Origin: Rhodococcus sp. IEGM 1409
Lineage (GTDB): Bacteria; Actinomycetota; Actinomycetes; Mycobacteriales; Mycobacteriaceae
Assembly (NCBI RefSeq): GCF_030056735.1
Contig: NZ_JASHKN010000014.1
Coordinates: forward strand, 62,001-126,000
Direction of reading: 5' to 3'
DNA length: 64,000 nucleotides
The notes under the pieces: generated by a model
Database searches by the model: none
Told to the model about the DNA's origin: nothing
Seen by the model: only the letters and a program-made list of their open reading frames with translations
Translations under genes and position numbers: made by a program
In this document: one piece after another, positions 17,300 to 27,391 of the stretch
How the letters are laid out: every line of letters begins with the position of its first letter
How positions within the stretch are numbered: the stretch's first letter is position 1

Positions 17300-20116
17300 A
17301 TGCTGCATGGACTCTGGTCACCGGGATCGGGGCTCAAACTGTGGGTCGACGGGCACGATGGTGCCGGGACCGACGATCCTCGTGATCCGGTCAGCGCTGT
17401 CCTGCATCGCAAGTTCCGTCATCGTGTGAATGTCGCTATGCCGCCCGTGCCTGGCGGGCCATTGCAGAGTGAGTACGCGGCCGTTGCGTTGGCACCGCCG
17501 GACGCAGTCGATCTCCTGCTGCGGTTCAAGGCCGACGACCAGCGAATCGCCGGCGACCTCCACTTTCTCGTGCACGTGGCGCGAGGGATCGACCGTTGGG
17601 TACGTGCTGGGCGAGTGGTACCGGCTCTGACGCGGGCCGAAGGCAGTTGGTGGCCGCGCTGGCAGTTGTCGGTAGGGGAACGCCAGCGCGCCTGGATCGG
17701 TGAACTGGTAGTTGCCATGCCGCCGGTACAGCGGGCCCTCGGCTCGCCGAGGGCGACGATCGAAGACATCACGAACGAATTCACGGACCCGATCGTCCGC
17801 CGTGTTCTCGGTGGCTCGGTGCCGGTGATGCAGACCCCGCTGTGGCAGGCAGTGCTGTCCGGAGACGCTTTCGACGAAGCGTCGGTACGAGCGGCTGAGG
17901 GACTCTCCGAATGGGGGTCGACGTTCACCGCCGGAGAGCCGGACCTGGTTCTGCGACTGATCGAACCGGAACTTGACGACAATTCCGATCCGGACGACGA
18001 AGCGCTGTGGCGTCTTCAGGTGTGTCTACGTCCCGAAGGCGAAGCGCCCGAGCGTGTTCGACTGCACCGTGCCGATCCCAAACGCATCCAACTCGGCAGC
18101 CGCAAGCTCGAAGAGGCGATCAAAGCCTACCCGCGTTTTCGCGACGTGCCGCGGGACGAAGACAGTCTCGACCTGTTGCTGCCCACTCCTGTCGTGATGG
18201 ACCTGGTCGGACACGGCGCGATCGTATTGCGGGAGCGAGGGATCACGCTACTGCTCCCGCGCGCCTGGAACGTGGTATCTCCCTCACTGCGTGTGCGGGT
18301 GACCACGGCGGCATCTCCGATCGTGGCGGAGAATCGCACGGTCGGTATGGATCAATTGTTGGAATACGATTGGGAATTGGCGCTCGGAGACAAGGTGCTC
18401 ACCGCCGAGGAAATGAACCGACTCGTCGACGCGAAGTCCGATCTGGTCCAGTTGCGCGGTGAGTGGGTTCAAGCAGACAAAGACGTGCTTGCCCGTGCGG
18501 CTCGTTTTGTCAATCAGCGGCATTCGAGCGGGGACCGAGCGATTGTCGATCTGATCAAGGATTTGATCGCCGACGACCTCAAAGATCTGCCGGTCGAGGA
18601 AGTGAAGGCAACCGGATGGGCTTCCGCATTGCTCGACCAGTCGGTGGCTCCGCAGCAGGTCGCGGTGCCGTCGACGGTCAATGCGACTTTGCGTCCGTAT
18701 CAACGACGCGGTCTCGACTGGTTGGCATACATGAGTGCGCTGGGGCTCGGTGCGGTATTGGCCGACGACATGGGTTTGGGTAAGACGCTGCAACTGCTGG
18801 CGTTACTTGCGCACGAGACGTCCAAGACAGCAACGCTTTTGGTGTGCCCGATGTCGGTGGTCGGAAATTGGCAGCGTGAAGCGGCGCGATTTGTGCCGAG
18901 TCTGCGTGTCTACGTTCATCACGGTTCGGACCGCGCTACGGGGCCAGAGTTGGAACAGGCAGTTCGTGAGAGTGATCTGGTGATCACCACCTACGCCCTC
19001 ATGACTCGCGACGTCGCGGCGCTCAAGGATCTCGACTGGCGCCGCGTGGTGCTCGACGAAGCTCAACACATCAAGAACGCCAAGACATCTCAGGCGCGCG
19101 CTGCTCGGAGCATTCCCGCGGACCATCGAGTTGCTCTGACCGGAACGCCGGTGGAGAACCGACTGGACGAATTGCGGTCCATCCTCGATTTTGCCAATCG
19201 CGGGGTGCTCGGCTCGGAGCAGATGTTCCGCAAACGGTTTGTCGTACCGATCGAGCGGGAAAAAGATCAACTTGCCGTCTCCAGACTGCGAGCCGTCACG
19301 TCACCATTTGTGCTGCGGCGGGTGAAGACTGATCCCTCCGTGATCGCGGATCTACCCGAGAAACTGGAGATGACCGTTCGAGCGAATCTCAGTGAGGAAC
19401 AGGCCGCGTTGTACCGCGCGGTGGTGGACGAGATGATGGCGCAGATCAAGGGGACGGAAGGCATGAAGCGTAAGGGTGCCGTCCTGTCTGCGCTGACCAA
19501 ACTCAAACAGGTGTGCAATCATCCGGCGCACTTCCTGCGCGACGGATCGCCGATGATGCGCCGCGGGCAACACCGTTCGGGAAAACTCGGTCTGGTCGAG
19601 GACATCGTCGAGTCGGTCACCGCCGACGACGAGAAGGTTCTGCTCTTCACACAGTTTCGTGAGTTCGGGGAATTAGTGGTGCCGTACCTGGCCGACCGGT
19701 TCACCACCGATGTTCCGTTCCTGCATGGCGGAGTGTCGAAAGCCGGAAGGGACGCCATGGTCGAGGCATTCCAAGGTGAAGGCGGACCGCCCATCATGGT
19801 GCTCTCGCTCAAGGCCGGCGGCACCGGTCTGAATCTCACGGCGGCCAACCACGTGGTTCACCTGGACAGATGGTGGAACCCCGCGGTGGAGAACCAGGCG
19901 ACGGACCGCGTCTTCCGCATCGGCCAGAGAAAGAATGTGCAGGTGCGCAAAATGGTGTGCGTCGGAACTTTGGAAGAGCGGATCGACACGATGATCGCGA
20001 GCAAGAGCGAACTCGCTGAACTTGCCGTCGGAACGGGTGAGAACTGGGTGACGGAGATGAGCGTCGAGCAACTGGATGAGTTGTTGCGACTCGGCGACGA
20101 CGCGGTAGGCGAATGA
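17300..20116 (+). CDS. SNF2-family DEAD/DEAH helicase
   Basis: A 938-aa SWI2/SNF2 ATPase. The N-terminal half (1-440) is the SNF2-associated region found in bacterial members. The helicase core has LADDMGLGKTLQLLALLA (motif I, about 486-503), VVLDEAQHIKN (motif II), LTGTPVENRLDEL (motif III) and the C-terminal RWWNPAVENQATDRVFRIGQ (motifs V-VI, about 857-876). It should remodel protein-nucleic-acid complexes. The ATG before LHGLWSPGSGLKLWVDGHDG was preferred to a TTG four codons upstream. Its stop overlaps the SWIM gene by 4 bp, so the two are translated together. Confidence 0.92.
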   Translation: MLHGLWSPGSGLKLWVDGHDGAGTDDPRDPVSAVLHRKFRHRVNVAMPPVPGGPLQSEYAAVALAPPDAVDLLLRFKADDQRIAGDLHFLVHVARGIDRWVRAGRVVPALTRAEGSWWPRWQLSVGERQRAWIGELVVAMPPVQRALGSPRATIEDITNEFTDPIVRRVLGGSVPVMQTPLWQAVLSGDAFDEASVRAAEGLSEWGSTFTAGEPDLVLRLIEPELDDNSDPDDEALWRLQVCLRPEGEAPERVRLHRADPKRIQLGSRKLEEAIKAYPRFRDVPRDEDSLDLLLPTPVVMDLVGHGAIVLRERGITLLLPRAWNVVSPSLRVRVTTAASPIVAENRTVGMDQLLEYDWELALGDKVLTAEEMNRLVDAKSDLVQLRGEWVQADKDVLARAARFVNQRHSSGDRAIVDLIKDLIADDLKDLPVEEVKATGWASALLDQSVAPQQVAVPSTVNATLRPYQRRGLDWLAYMSALGLGAVLADDMGLGKTLQLLALLAHETSKTATLLVCPMSVVGNWQREAARFVPSLRVYVHHGSDRATGPELEQAVRESDLVITTYALMTRDVAALKDLDWRRVVLDEAQHIKNAKTSQARAARSIPADHRVALTGTPVENRLDELRSILDFANRGVLGSEQMFRKRFVVPIEREKDQLAVSRLRAVTSPFVLRRVKTDPSVIADLPEKLEMTVRANLSEEQAALYRAVVDEMMAQIKGTEGMKRKGAVLSALTKLKQVCNHPAHFLRDGSPMMRRGQHRSGKLGLVEDIVESVTADDEKVLLFTQFREFGELVVPYLADRFTTDVPFLHGGVSKAGRDAMVEAFQGEGGPPIMVLSLKAGGTGLNLTAANHVVHLDRWWNPAVENQATDRVFRIGQRKNVQVRKMVCVGTLEERIDTMIASKSELAELAVGTGENWVTEMSVEQLDELLRLGDDAVGE

Positions 20117-20886
20117 GTCCGCGCGGTAAGGGCCCCGATTTCAGCGAGTACACCGGGCCGCGGAGACGAGCCCCTGCGCCGGTCAAGCCCCGTCCCGCGT
20201 TCGGGAGGACGTTCTGGGGCAAGGCTTTTGTCCGCGTCGTCGAAGAAATCGGCGACAAACCTCGTGTCACACGTGGGCGTACGTATGCGCGTTCGGGCCA
20301 GGTCTTGGCGCTCGACATCGAACCGGGAGTGGTGACCGCCGAGGTTCAGGGCAGTCAATTGCAGCCTTTTGTTTCCACGCTGTCGATCGACACCCTTGAT
20401 CAATCGGATATCGACGACATCATCACCAAGATCCGCCGCGTGCCGGGAAGCCTTGCCTCGCTGGTGTCCGGCACGGTCCCGGACATGCTTGCTGCTCAGC
20501 TGATACCGGACGGGCCGTCGGCTTTCCGCTTCGACTGCACCTGCCCCGATGTCGGTTGGCCGTGCAAACACGCTGCGGCCGTGGCGTTCTTGACTGCCGA
20601 GCGAATCGACACCGATCCGCTGAGGTTGCTGAGACTTCGCGGGGTCGATCTGGAGCAGTTGATCGGGGGCGTGGAAGACGAGTCGACTGTTCCGGTGGAC
20701 GTCGAGAATTGGTTCGGAATCGCCGCTGCCCTGCCGGCGCTACCGAAGGTGCCTTTTCGTGCGGCGATCGACGATCTGGATATCAGGCGCTTGCGCGAGG
20801 CGGTTGCGGCACTGGGATTGGACATGGCTCAGCAGAATGTCGCCTTGGACGAGATACGGTCCATCTACCGACGGTTGGACGATTGA
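20113..20886 (+). CDS. SWIM zinc-finger protein coupled to the SNF2 helicase
   Basis: A 257-aa protein with a SWIM motif FDCTCPDVGWPCKHAAAVAF (about 137-156), which gives the CxC...CxH zinc ligands. The N-terminus is Pro/Arg-rich (GPRRRAPAPVKPRPAF) and may bind nucleic acid. The C-terminus is helical, with acidic stretches. Pairing of a SNF2 ATPase with a SWIM protein is a recurrent bacterial arrangement, and the 4-bp overlap implies a fixed stoichiometry. The biological process (repair, transcription or defence) is not known. Confidence 0.85.
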   Translation: MSPRGKGPDFSEYTGPRRRAPAPVKPRPAFGRTFWGKAFVRVVEEIGDKPRVTRGRTYARSGQVLALDIEPGVVTAEVQGSQLQPFVSTLSIDTLDQSDIDDIITKIRRVPGSLASLVSGTVPDMLAAQLIPDGPSAFRFDCTCPDVGWPCKHAAAVAFLTAERIDTDPLRLLRLRGVDLEQLIGGVEDESTVPVDVENWFGIAAALPALPKVPFRAAIDDLDIRRLREAVAALGLDMAQQNVALDEIRSIYRRLDD

Positions 20887-20944
20887 AATCGGACCACTCC
20901 GGACTGGTGCTAGTTTCCTGTCGTGAATTCCAGTATCGTTTATT

Positions 20945-20954
20945 GGACCGGTCC
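20945..20954. promoter_or_regulatory. Palindrome upstream of the GntR regulator
   Basis: A perfect 10-bp palindrome, GGACCGGTCC, lies 91 bp before the GntR start, and an ACCA-N8-TGGT dyad lies just upstream (about 20892-20907). Both contain the GGTC/GACC halves typical of DasR-type (dre) sites, so autoregulation is possible. Confidence 0.35.
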
Positions 20955-21035
20955 GGTCGGGACCTGCCTGCGATTTCATATCGTTGTCGTCGGCGAATAG
21001 ACGGCTATTCATTTCTCGGAGGGACAGTCGCTGTG

Positions 21036-21785
21036 ATGCCCGTTCATTTGCGCGACAGCGCAATACCCAAACACGAACAGTTGCGCACCATTCTCCTGCG
21101 CAAGTGCACCCAAGAACTCCAGCCTGGTGACTTGATGACCAGCGAGCGAAACCTGATGCAGGACTACGGCGTCAGTCGGATCACCGTTCGCGAGGCCATC
21201 GGGCAACTGGTCAATGACGGACACCTCGTTCGCGTGCGTGGCAAGGGAACCTTCGTTGCGCACCGTGCCGTCCAGTCAAAGCTGCACCTTGCATCCTTCA
21301 CCGAGGAAATGCGCGCCCAGGGGCACCATCCCACGACAGTGGTCCTGGTCAGCGAACAGGGGCCTGTCCCCGAAAGTACTGCTGCCGCACTGAATATGAG
21401 ACCGGGTTCCGACGGTTATCACGTCAAGCGCTTGCGCCTCGCCGACGGCGAGCCAGTGAGTGTCGACGACGGCTGGTTCAATCCGGAACTGTTGCCGGGT
21501 CTGCTCGACATGGACTTGACGGGTTCGATCTACCGGGCGACCGCTGACAAGTACGGCAAGCCGATCGATCGGGCAGAACAGACGGTCAGTGCAGACGGCG
21601 CCAGTACGGAGATCGCGACTCTCCTCGGTACTCGTAAAGGCGCTCCGGTCCTGTACTTCGATCGAGTGTCGTTCAGCGAGATCGCACCGGTCGAGCACAC
21701 TCGTAGTTGGTACCGATCCGACCGCTACCAGTTGCAGATGGAAGTCCAGGGTCAAGCGCGGCCCAAAACTCGCGGCGACCAGTAA
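21036..21785 (+). CDS. GntR/HutC-family regulator (DasR/NagR-like)
   Basis: A 249-aa regulator. A winged HTH (about 10-75) contains RNLMQDYGVSRITVREAIGQ and VRGKGTFVAHR, and a UTRA effector domain fills about 90-240. The gene is followed at once by GlcNAc PTS and catabolic genes, so it is probably the GlcNAc-phosphate- or glucosamine-phosphate-responsive repressor, like DasR of Streptomyces. A GGAGGG ribosome site ends 12 nt before the ATG and 9 nt before a GTG one codon upstream (21033), so the GTG may be the real start. A terminator separates it from the converging EIIA gene. Confidence 0.85.
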   Translation: MPVHLRDSAIPKHEQLRTILLRKCTQELQPGDLMTSERNLMQDYGVSRITVREAIGQLVNDGHLVRVRGKGTFVAHRAVQSKLHLASFTEEMRAQGHHPTTVVLVSEQGPVPESTAAALNMRPGSDGYHVKRLRLADGEPVSVDDGWFNPELLPGLLDMDLTGSIYRATADKYGKPIDRAEQTVSADGASTEIATLLGTRKGAPVLYFDRVSFSEIAPVEHTRSWYRSDRYQLQMEVQGQARPKTRGDQ

Positions 21786-21811
21786 TTGTTCGGTAGTCAT
21801 CGATCGAAACG

Positions 21812-21847
21812 AAAGGGCGGGCACACCTTTCGGTGCGCCCGTCCTTT
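21812..21847. terminator. Bidirectional terminator between GntR and EIIA genes
   Basis: A 16-bp stem with two G-U pairs and a tttc tetraloop has A and T runs on either side. It can end both the GntR transcript and the converging EIIB-EIIA transcript. Confidence 0.8.
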
Positions 21848-21850
21848 GCG

Positions 21851-22309
21851 TTACGCCGACCAGTCGAACAGCGTGTCGCCTGTGGTGACGTCGCTACCGA
21901 TCGAAGGGGATTCGACGGTGTCCGGCTTGGAATCCATCACCACTACCGGGCAGATCGCCGAGTAGCCGGTGGTGTCGATGTCCGCTGGATCGAAGCTGAC
22001 GACGGGATCACCCGCATTGACGGTGTCACCCTCGGCGGCGATGAGAGTGAATCCGTCGCCTTCGAGTTTGACCGTGTCGATGCCGATATGGACCAGCACG
22101 CCGGTGGCCTTCTCGCCGAAGATCACAAATGCGTGGGGGTGAAGTTTGAGGATCTTCCCGCTGATCGGCGCGACAACGGTGAGCGGCCCCTGATCGCGGG
22201 CAGGTTCGATGGCGACGCCCGAGCCGACCATCTGCTGAGCGAACACCGGGTCCGGGACGTCTGCCAGTGCGACGACCCGGCCGGGCAGCGGGGCGAGGAC
22301 GACCGTCAC
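21851..22309 (-). CDS. crr: PTS sugar-specific EIIA component (glucose/GlcNAc type)
   Basis: A 152-aa EIIA domain. The phosphorylated His lies in GVLVHIGIDTVKLEGDGF (about residue 80), with the second family His in LKLHPHAFVIFGEKAT. It accepts phosphate from HPr and passes it to EIIB. The GTG start overlaps the EIIB stop by 4 bp, so an EIIB-EIIA unit is transcribed away from the EIIC gene. In other bacteria these domains are often fused with EIIC; here they are separate proteins. Confidence 0.9.
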   Translation of the reverse strand: MTVVLAPLPGRVVALADVPDPVFAQQMVGSGVAIEPARDQGPLTVVAPISGKILKLHPHAFVIFGEKATGVLVHIGIDTVKLEGDGFTLIAAEGDTVNAGDPVVSFDPADIDTTGYSAICPVVVMDSKPDTVESPSIGSDVTTGDTLFDWSA

Positions 22310-22536
22310 AGGATGTCCTCGATGTCCTCTGCAAGGGTGTCTGCCTCGGGTCCCACGATGACCTGGACGACCGTTCCGGCCTTGAGTACGCCGTGTGCGC
22401 CGGCAGCCTTGAGCGCGGCTTCGTTCACCTTCGCGCCGTCCTTGACCTCGGTGCGTAGGCGGGTGATGCACGCTTCGATCTCGACGATGTTCTCCGCGCC
22501 GCCGAGGCCCTTGATGATTGCTTCCGCTTTCGACAT
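22306..22536 (-). CDS. PTS GlcNAc/glucose-specific EIIB component
   Basis: A 76-aa single EIIB domain. The phosphorylated Cys lies in VEIEACITRLRTEVKDGAKV (about residue 23), the usual C-[IT]TRLR motif. An AGGAG ribosome site precedes the ATG. It is the first gene of the EIIB-EIIA pair and is divergent from EIIC across a 328-bp regulatory region. It transfers phosphate from EIIA to the incoming sugar bound in EIIC. Confidence 0.92.
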   Translation of the reverse strand: MSKAEAIIKGLGGAENIVEIEACITRLRTEVKDGAKVNEAALKAAGAHGVLKAGTVVQVIVGPEADTLAEDIEDIL

Positions 22537-22643
22537 TTGCTGCTCCTGATTGTCGGGTTGGTCGTGATCGTTGAACGGTCGTACAGGTGGGCTGACTAGT
22601 TGCTGGTCAAGGCTATCCCGGTTACGTGTGTCACATCTTGGTG

Positions 22644-22690
22644 TTGACAACTCGCCTCGACCAGGTAAAACTACAACTGGTTATGACCGG
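22644..22690 (+). promoter_or_regulatory. EIIC promoter with dre-like (DasR-type) operator
   Basis: TTGACA (22644-22649) and TAAAAC (22666-22671) form a good -35/-10 pair, 16 bp apart. ACTGGTTATGACCGG (22676-22690) begins 4 bp after the -10 and closely matches the Streptomyces dre consensus ACTGGTCTAGACCACT. The rest of this 328-bp intergenic region (22537-22864) holds a weaker GACTAG-N3-CTGGTC dyad at 22594-22608, on the EIIB side, and otherwise nothing recognisable. Confidence 0.6.
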
Positions 22691-22864
22691 ACAGTACCCG
22701 TTGGAAGTCCGGCTCCACAACAGTTTCGACAAAACGGTTTCGGCCTCACCTCCGAGCGTGAACCGCGACCTGCATTTTCACGAAACCTGCACGTGCACGA
22801 CACCCGAATTTCCAGAACCAGTGGCCGATCGCGACGCGGCCCGGCGAACGAAGAAGGTCCTTTG

Positions 22865-24208
<1,344 letters not shown>

Positions 24209-24210
24209 AC

Positions 24211-24480
24211 ATGGCGATCGCAACCACGACAATCGGATCCCGCGTCGGACTCCACGCACGACCCGCAGCGCTCTTCGCGCGCGCCGCGGCCGACCTACCG
24301 GTCGTCGTCACCATCTCGCTCGGCGACGGCGAACCCGTCGACGCCTCCAGCATGTTGTCGGTCATGACTCTCGGTGCCGCATTCGGGGATTCGGTGACCT
24401 TGCGAGCTGACGGTGACGGCGCCGATGCCGCGGTCGGTTCGCTCGCAGAGCTTCTCGCTTCGGAACTGGACGAAGCTTGA
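24211..24480 (+). CDS. ptsH: PTS phosphocarrier protein HPr
   Basis: An 89-aa HPr. The phosphorylated His is in GSRVGLHARPAALFARAA (His15) and the regulatory-type Ser lies in DASSMLSVMTLG (about 46). An AAGGA ribosome site precedes the ATG. It carries phosphate from EI to EIIA. Its stop overlaps the EI start (TGATG). Confidence 0.95.
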   Translation: MAIATTTIGSRVGLHARPAALFARAAADLPVVVTISLGDGEPVDASSMLSVMTLGAAFGDSVTLRADGDGADAAVGSLAELLASELDEA

Positions 24481-26153
24481 TGACGGCGAGTGTGGACAAC
24501 CGCATTGCGGGTATCGGAGTGAGCGCTGGTTCGGTATGTGCGCCGTGGCTGCGATTCTCCACGCCCGAACCGACCTCGGCGTCGGATCGGGTTACGGGCA
24601 GCCCCGAGGCGGAGCTGATCAGAATCCGAGAGGCACTGGACGCCGTCGCGGAGGAATTGCTCACGCGTGCACAGTCCGTCGAAGGTGTTCCGGCGGAAAT
24701 CCTGACGACCTCGGCTGCGATGGCGCGCGATGCGGGCATCGTGAAGGCGGCCAAGGCAAACCTGGAGTCCGGGTTGCCGACCGCTCACTCGGTGGCGATC
24801 GCCTTCGACGCGTTCTGTGAAAAACTCACAGCGCTCGGCGGATACATGGCCGAGCGGGCAACCGATTTGCGTGATCTCGGACAGCGAGCCGTTGCCGTGC
24901 TCCGCGGTGAGCCGATGCCCGGAATTCCCGCTCCGGGTCACCCGTACATCCTGGTGGCGCGCGACTTGGCGCCGGCGGATACGGCGACGCTGGGTGAGAG
25001 TGACGTGGTCGGACTGTTGACCGCGGAAGGAGGCCCGACCAGCCATACGGCTATCTTGGCGAAGTCGCTCGGAATCCCGGCCGTGGTCAACTGCTCGGGA
25101 ACCGATCAGCTGACGGAGGGGAAACTCCTCATCCTCGACGGCACCACCGGGACGGTCACCATCGATCCCTCGGAAGAAATGCGCGAGCGCGCTGTCCGTG
25201 AAGCATCGTTCGTGGCTGAGCAATCGGCTTCGGCACGTGGTCCGGGGCGCACGCGCGACGGATTCGCGGTGAGATTGTCGGCCAACATCGGAACCCTCGA
25301 GGACGCCGCGCGGGCCGGGGCGGCGGATTGTGAGGGCGTCGGACTGTTCCGTACCGAATTCTCGTATCTCGGGCGGCACGACGCTCCTTCGGTAGAGGAG
25401 CAGGCCCAGACGTACACGTCGGTGCTCGAGTACTTCGCCGGACAGAAGGTAGTGGTCCGCACTCTCGATTCGGGTTCGGACAAGCCGTTGCCGTTTCTCG
25501 ATCTCGGAGGCGAAGAGAATCCGGCACTGGGCGTCCGTGGGTTACGAGTGGGCACGGTCTATCCCGACACACTGATCAGTCAGCTCGACGCACTTGCCGC
25601 CGCAGGAAACGCGACGGGCGCCGACCTGTGGGTGATGGCGCCGATGGTGGCGACGGCCGACGAAGCGAAAGGATTTGCAGCCCTTGCGCGTTCGCGGGGT
25701 ATCGGCAAGGTGGGAGCGATGATCGAGATTCCAGCTGCCGCTTTGCGGGCGAGGGATCTCCTCGAGCATCTCGATTTTGTCAGTATCGGTACCAACGATC
25801 TGAGCCAGTACACCTGCGCCGTGGATCGTATGGCCGGGAGCCTGGCGCAGCTGCTCGATCCGTGGCAGCCGGCGGTCCTCGATCTGATCGCGATGGTCGG
25901 CCAGGCGGGCGCCGACGCCGGGAAACCGGTTGGCGTGTGCGGCGAATCCGCGTCGGATCCGCTGTTGGCTCCGGTTCTGGTCGGGTTGGGCGTCACGAGC
26001 CTGTCGATGTCGGTCCCGGCGTTGGGCGCTGTGCGCTCTCAATTGGCGTCACTCGATCTGGAGGTGTGCAAGGACATGGCCGCAGCGGCGCGGGGCGCGC
26101 GAAACCCGATCGAGGGTAGAGCGGCCGTCGCGCGGATTCGCGAGTCCGCATGA
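24480..26153 (+). CDS. ptsI: PTS enzyme I (phosphoenolpyruvate-protein phosphotransferase)
   Basis: A 557-aa enzyme I. The phosphorylated His is in GGPTSHTAILAKSLGIPAVV (about residue 186). The PEP-binding domain has EGVGLFRTEFSYLGR and the C-terminal catalytic signature GTNDLSQYTCAVDRMAGSL. It starts the phosphate chain PEP-EI-HPr-EIIA-EIIB. The family length is about 550-575. It overlaps HPr and NagA, so the general PTS proteins of this organism appear to be encoded inside a GlcNAc operon. Confidence 0.95.
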   Translation: MTASVDNRIAGIGVSAGSVCAPWLRFSTPEPTSASDRVTGSPEAELIRIREALDAVAEELLTRAQSVEGVPAEILTTSAAMARDAGIVKAAKANLESGLPTAHSVAIAFDAFCEKLTALGGYMAERATDLRDLGQRAVAVLRGEPMPGIPAPGHPYILVARDLAPADTATLGESDVVGLLTAEGGPTSHTAILAKSLGIPAVVNCSGTDQLTEGKLLILDGTTGTVTIDPSEEMRERAVREASFVAEQSASARGPGRTRDGFAVRLSANIGTLEDAARAGAADCEGVGLFRTEFSYLGRHDAPSVEEQAQTYTSVLEYFAGQKVVVRTLDSGSDKPLPFLDLGGEENPALGVRGLRVGTVYPDTLISQLDALAAAGNATGADLWVMAPMVATADEAKGFAALARSRGIGKVGAMIEIPAAALRARDLLEHLDFVSIGTNDLSQYTCAVDRMAGSLAQLLDPWQPAVLDLIAMVGQAGADAGKPVGVCGESASDPLLAPVLVGLGVTSLSMSVPALGAVRSQLASLDLEVCKDMAAAARGARNPIEGRAAVARIRESA

Positions 26154-27391
26154 GTACGTCAGGCTCGGCCGCTGTTATCGATCCGATCGTGTTGCGGGGA
26201 ACGGTGATCGGATCGCCGATCGGCAAGATTCACGACGGGGTTGTCGTCGTGGACGGGGAGAAGATCAGCTGGGTCGGCTCGGCTGCGGACTACGTCGCGT
26301 CGGCGCCCGTCTCGGCCATTCCGGAACGTACCGACTCGTTGATCATGCCTGGACTGATCGATGTCCACAGTCACGGCGCAGCGGGTGCTGGTTTCCCGAA
26401 CACCGATGCAGAGGGAGCGAGCCGCGCCGCAGCGCACCATAGTGAGCACGGCACGACCGGAATGTTGGCCAGCCTGGTCTCCGCACCCCGCGCAGATCTG
26501 GTGCGGCAAGCAACGATGCTCGCCGATCTGGTCGAACGCGGAGAACTCCTGGGTATCCACCTCGAGGGGCCGTTCATCAACGGCCTCCGCTGCGGTGCCC
26601 AGGATCCGGCGGCGATCATTCCCGGCGATCCGGTTCTGCTCGAAGCCGTGTGCGACGCCGCGCGGGGGACCGTACGGTCCATGACTCTGGCTCCCGAGAC
26701 CGAGAACTTCGCAGAGTTGCTCGCGATCATGCGTCATCGCAATATCGTGCCGAGTTTCGGTCACACCGATGCCGGCGCGGCAACGACGTCGGCGCGCATC
26801 GATGCTGCAGTACACGGGGAGTGGGCCGGTGAGATCAGCGCAACGCACCTCTTCAACGGGATGCCGCCGCTGCACCATCGATCGCCGGGCCCCGTTGCGG
26901 CGTGCCTGGCGGCGGCGGCGCGAGGCGAGATGGTGGTGGAACTGATCGCGGACGGAGTGCATCTTGCTCCCGAGACCGTGTCGATGGTCTTTGATGCTGT
27001 CGGGCCGGACCAGATCGCCTTGGTCAGTGATTCGATGGCCGCTGCCGGAATGGATGACGGCGACTACCAACTCGGTGCTCTCGACGTCACGGTTCACGAG
27101 GGAGTCGCACGGCTCGCGACCACCGACGGCAGTTCCGGTGCCATCGCCGGAGGGACTGCACGATTGCTCGATGTGGTGCGTAGCACCGTATTCGACGGTG
27201 GAGTCGCTCTCGAAGACGCGGTCGCAGCAGCAACTCGGAGCCCGGCGCGTCTGCTGGGGCTTGGCGACCTGATCGGATCGCTGGCCGTCGGCGCTCGCGC
27301 CGACATTCTGGTCACCGATCGTCAATTGCGCCTGGGGCGTGTACTACTCGGCGGAAAAACCGCCGGACAGGAAGAATCATGGAAATCGTAA
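26150..27391 (+). CDS. nagA: N-acetylglucosamine-6-phosphate deacetylase
   Basis: A 413-aa amidohydrolase that removes acetate from GlcNAc-6-phosphate. Metal-site and family motifs appear in order: GLIDVHSHGAAGAGFPN, GIHLEGPFINGLRCGAQDP, PSFGHTDAGA, ATHLFNGMPPLHHRSPG and LVSDSMAAAGM. The ATG overlaps the EI stop by 4 bp and its own 3' end overlaps nagB by 13 bp. It acts in the cytosol on the PTS product. Confidence 0.93.
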   Translation: MSTSGSAAVIDPIVLRGTVIGSPIGKIHDGVVVVDGEKISWVGSAADYVASAPVSAIPERTDSLIMPGLIDVHSHGAAGAGFPNTDAEGASRAAAHHSEHGTTGMLASLVSAPRADLVRQATMLADLVERGELLGIHLEGPFINGLRCGAQDPAAIIPGDPVLLEAVCDAARGTVRSMTLAPETENFAELLAIMRHRNIVPSFGHTDAGAATTSARIDAAVHGEWAGEISATHLFNGMPPLHHRSPGPVAACLAAAARGEMVVELIADGVHLAPETVSMVFDAVGPDQIALVSDSMAAAGMDDGDYQLGALDVTVHEGVARLATTDGSSGAIAGGTARLLDVVRSTVFDGGVALEDAVAAATRSPARLLGLGDLIGSLAVGARADILVTDRQLRLGRVLLGGKTAGQEESWKS

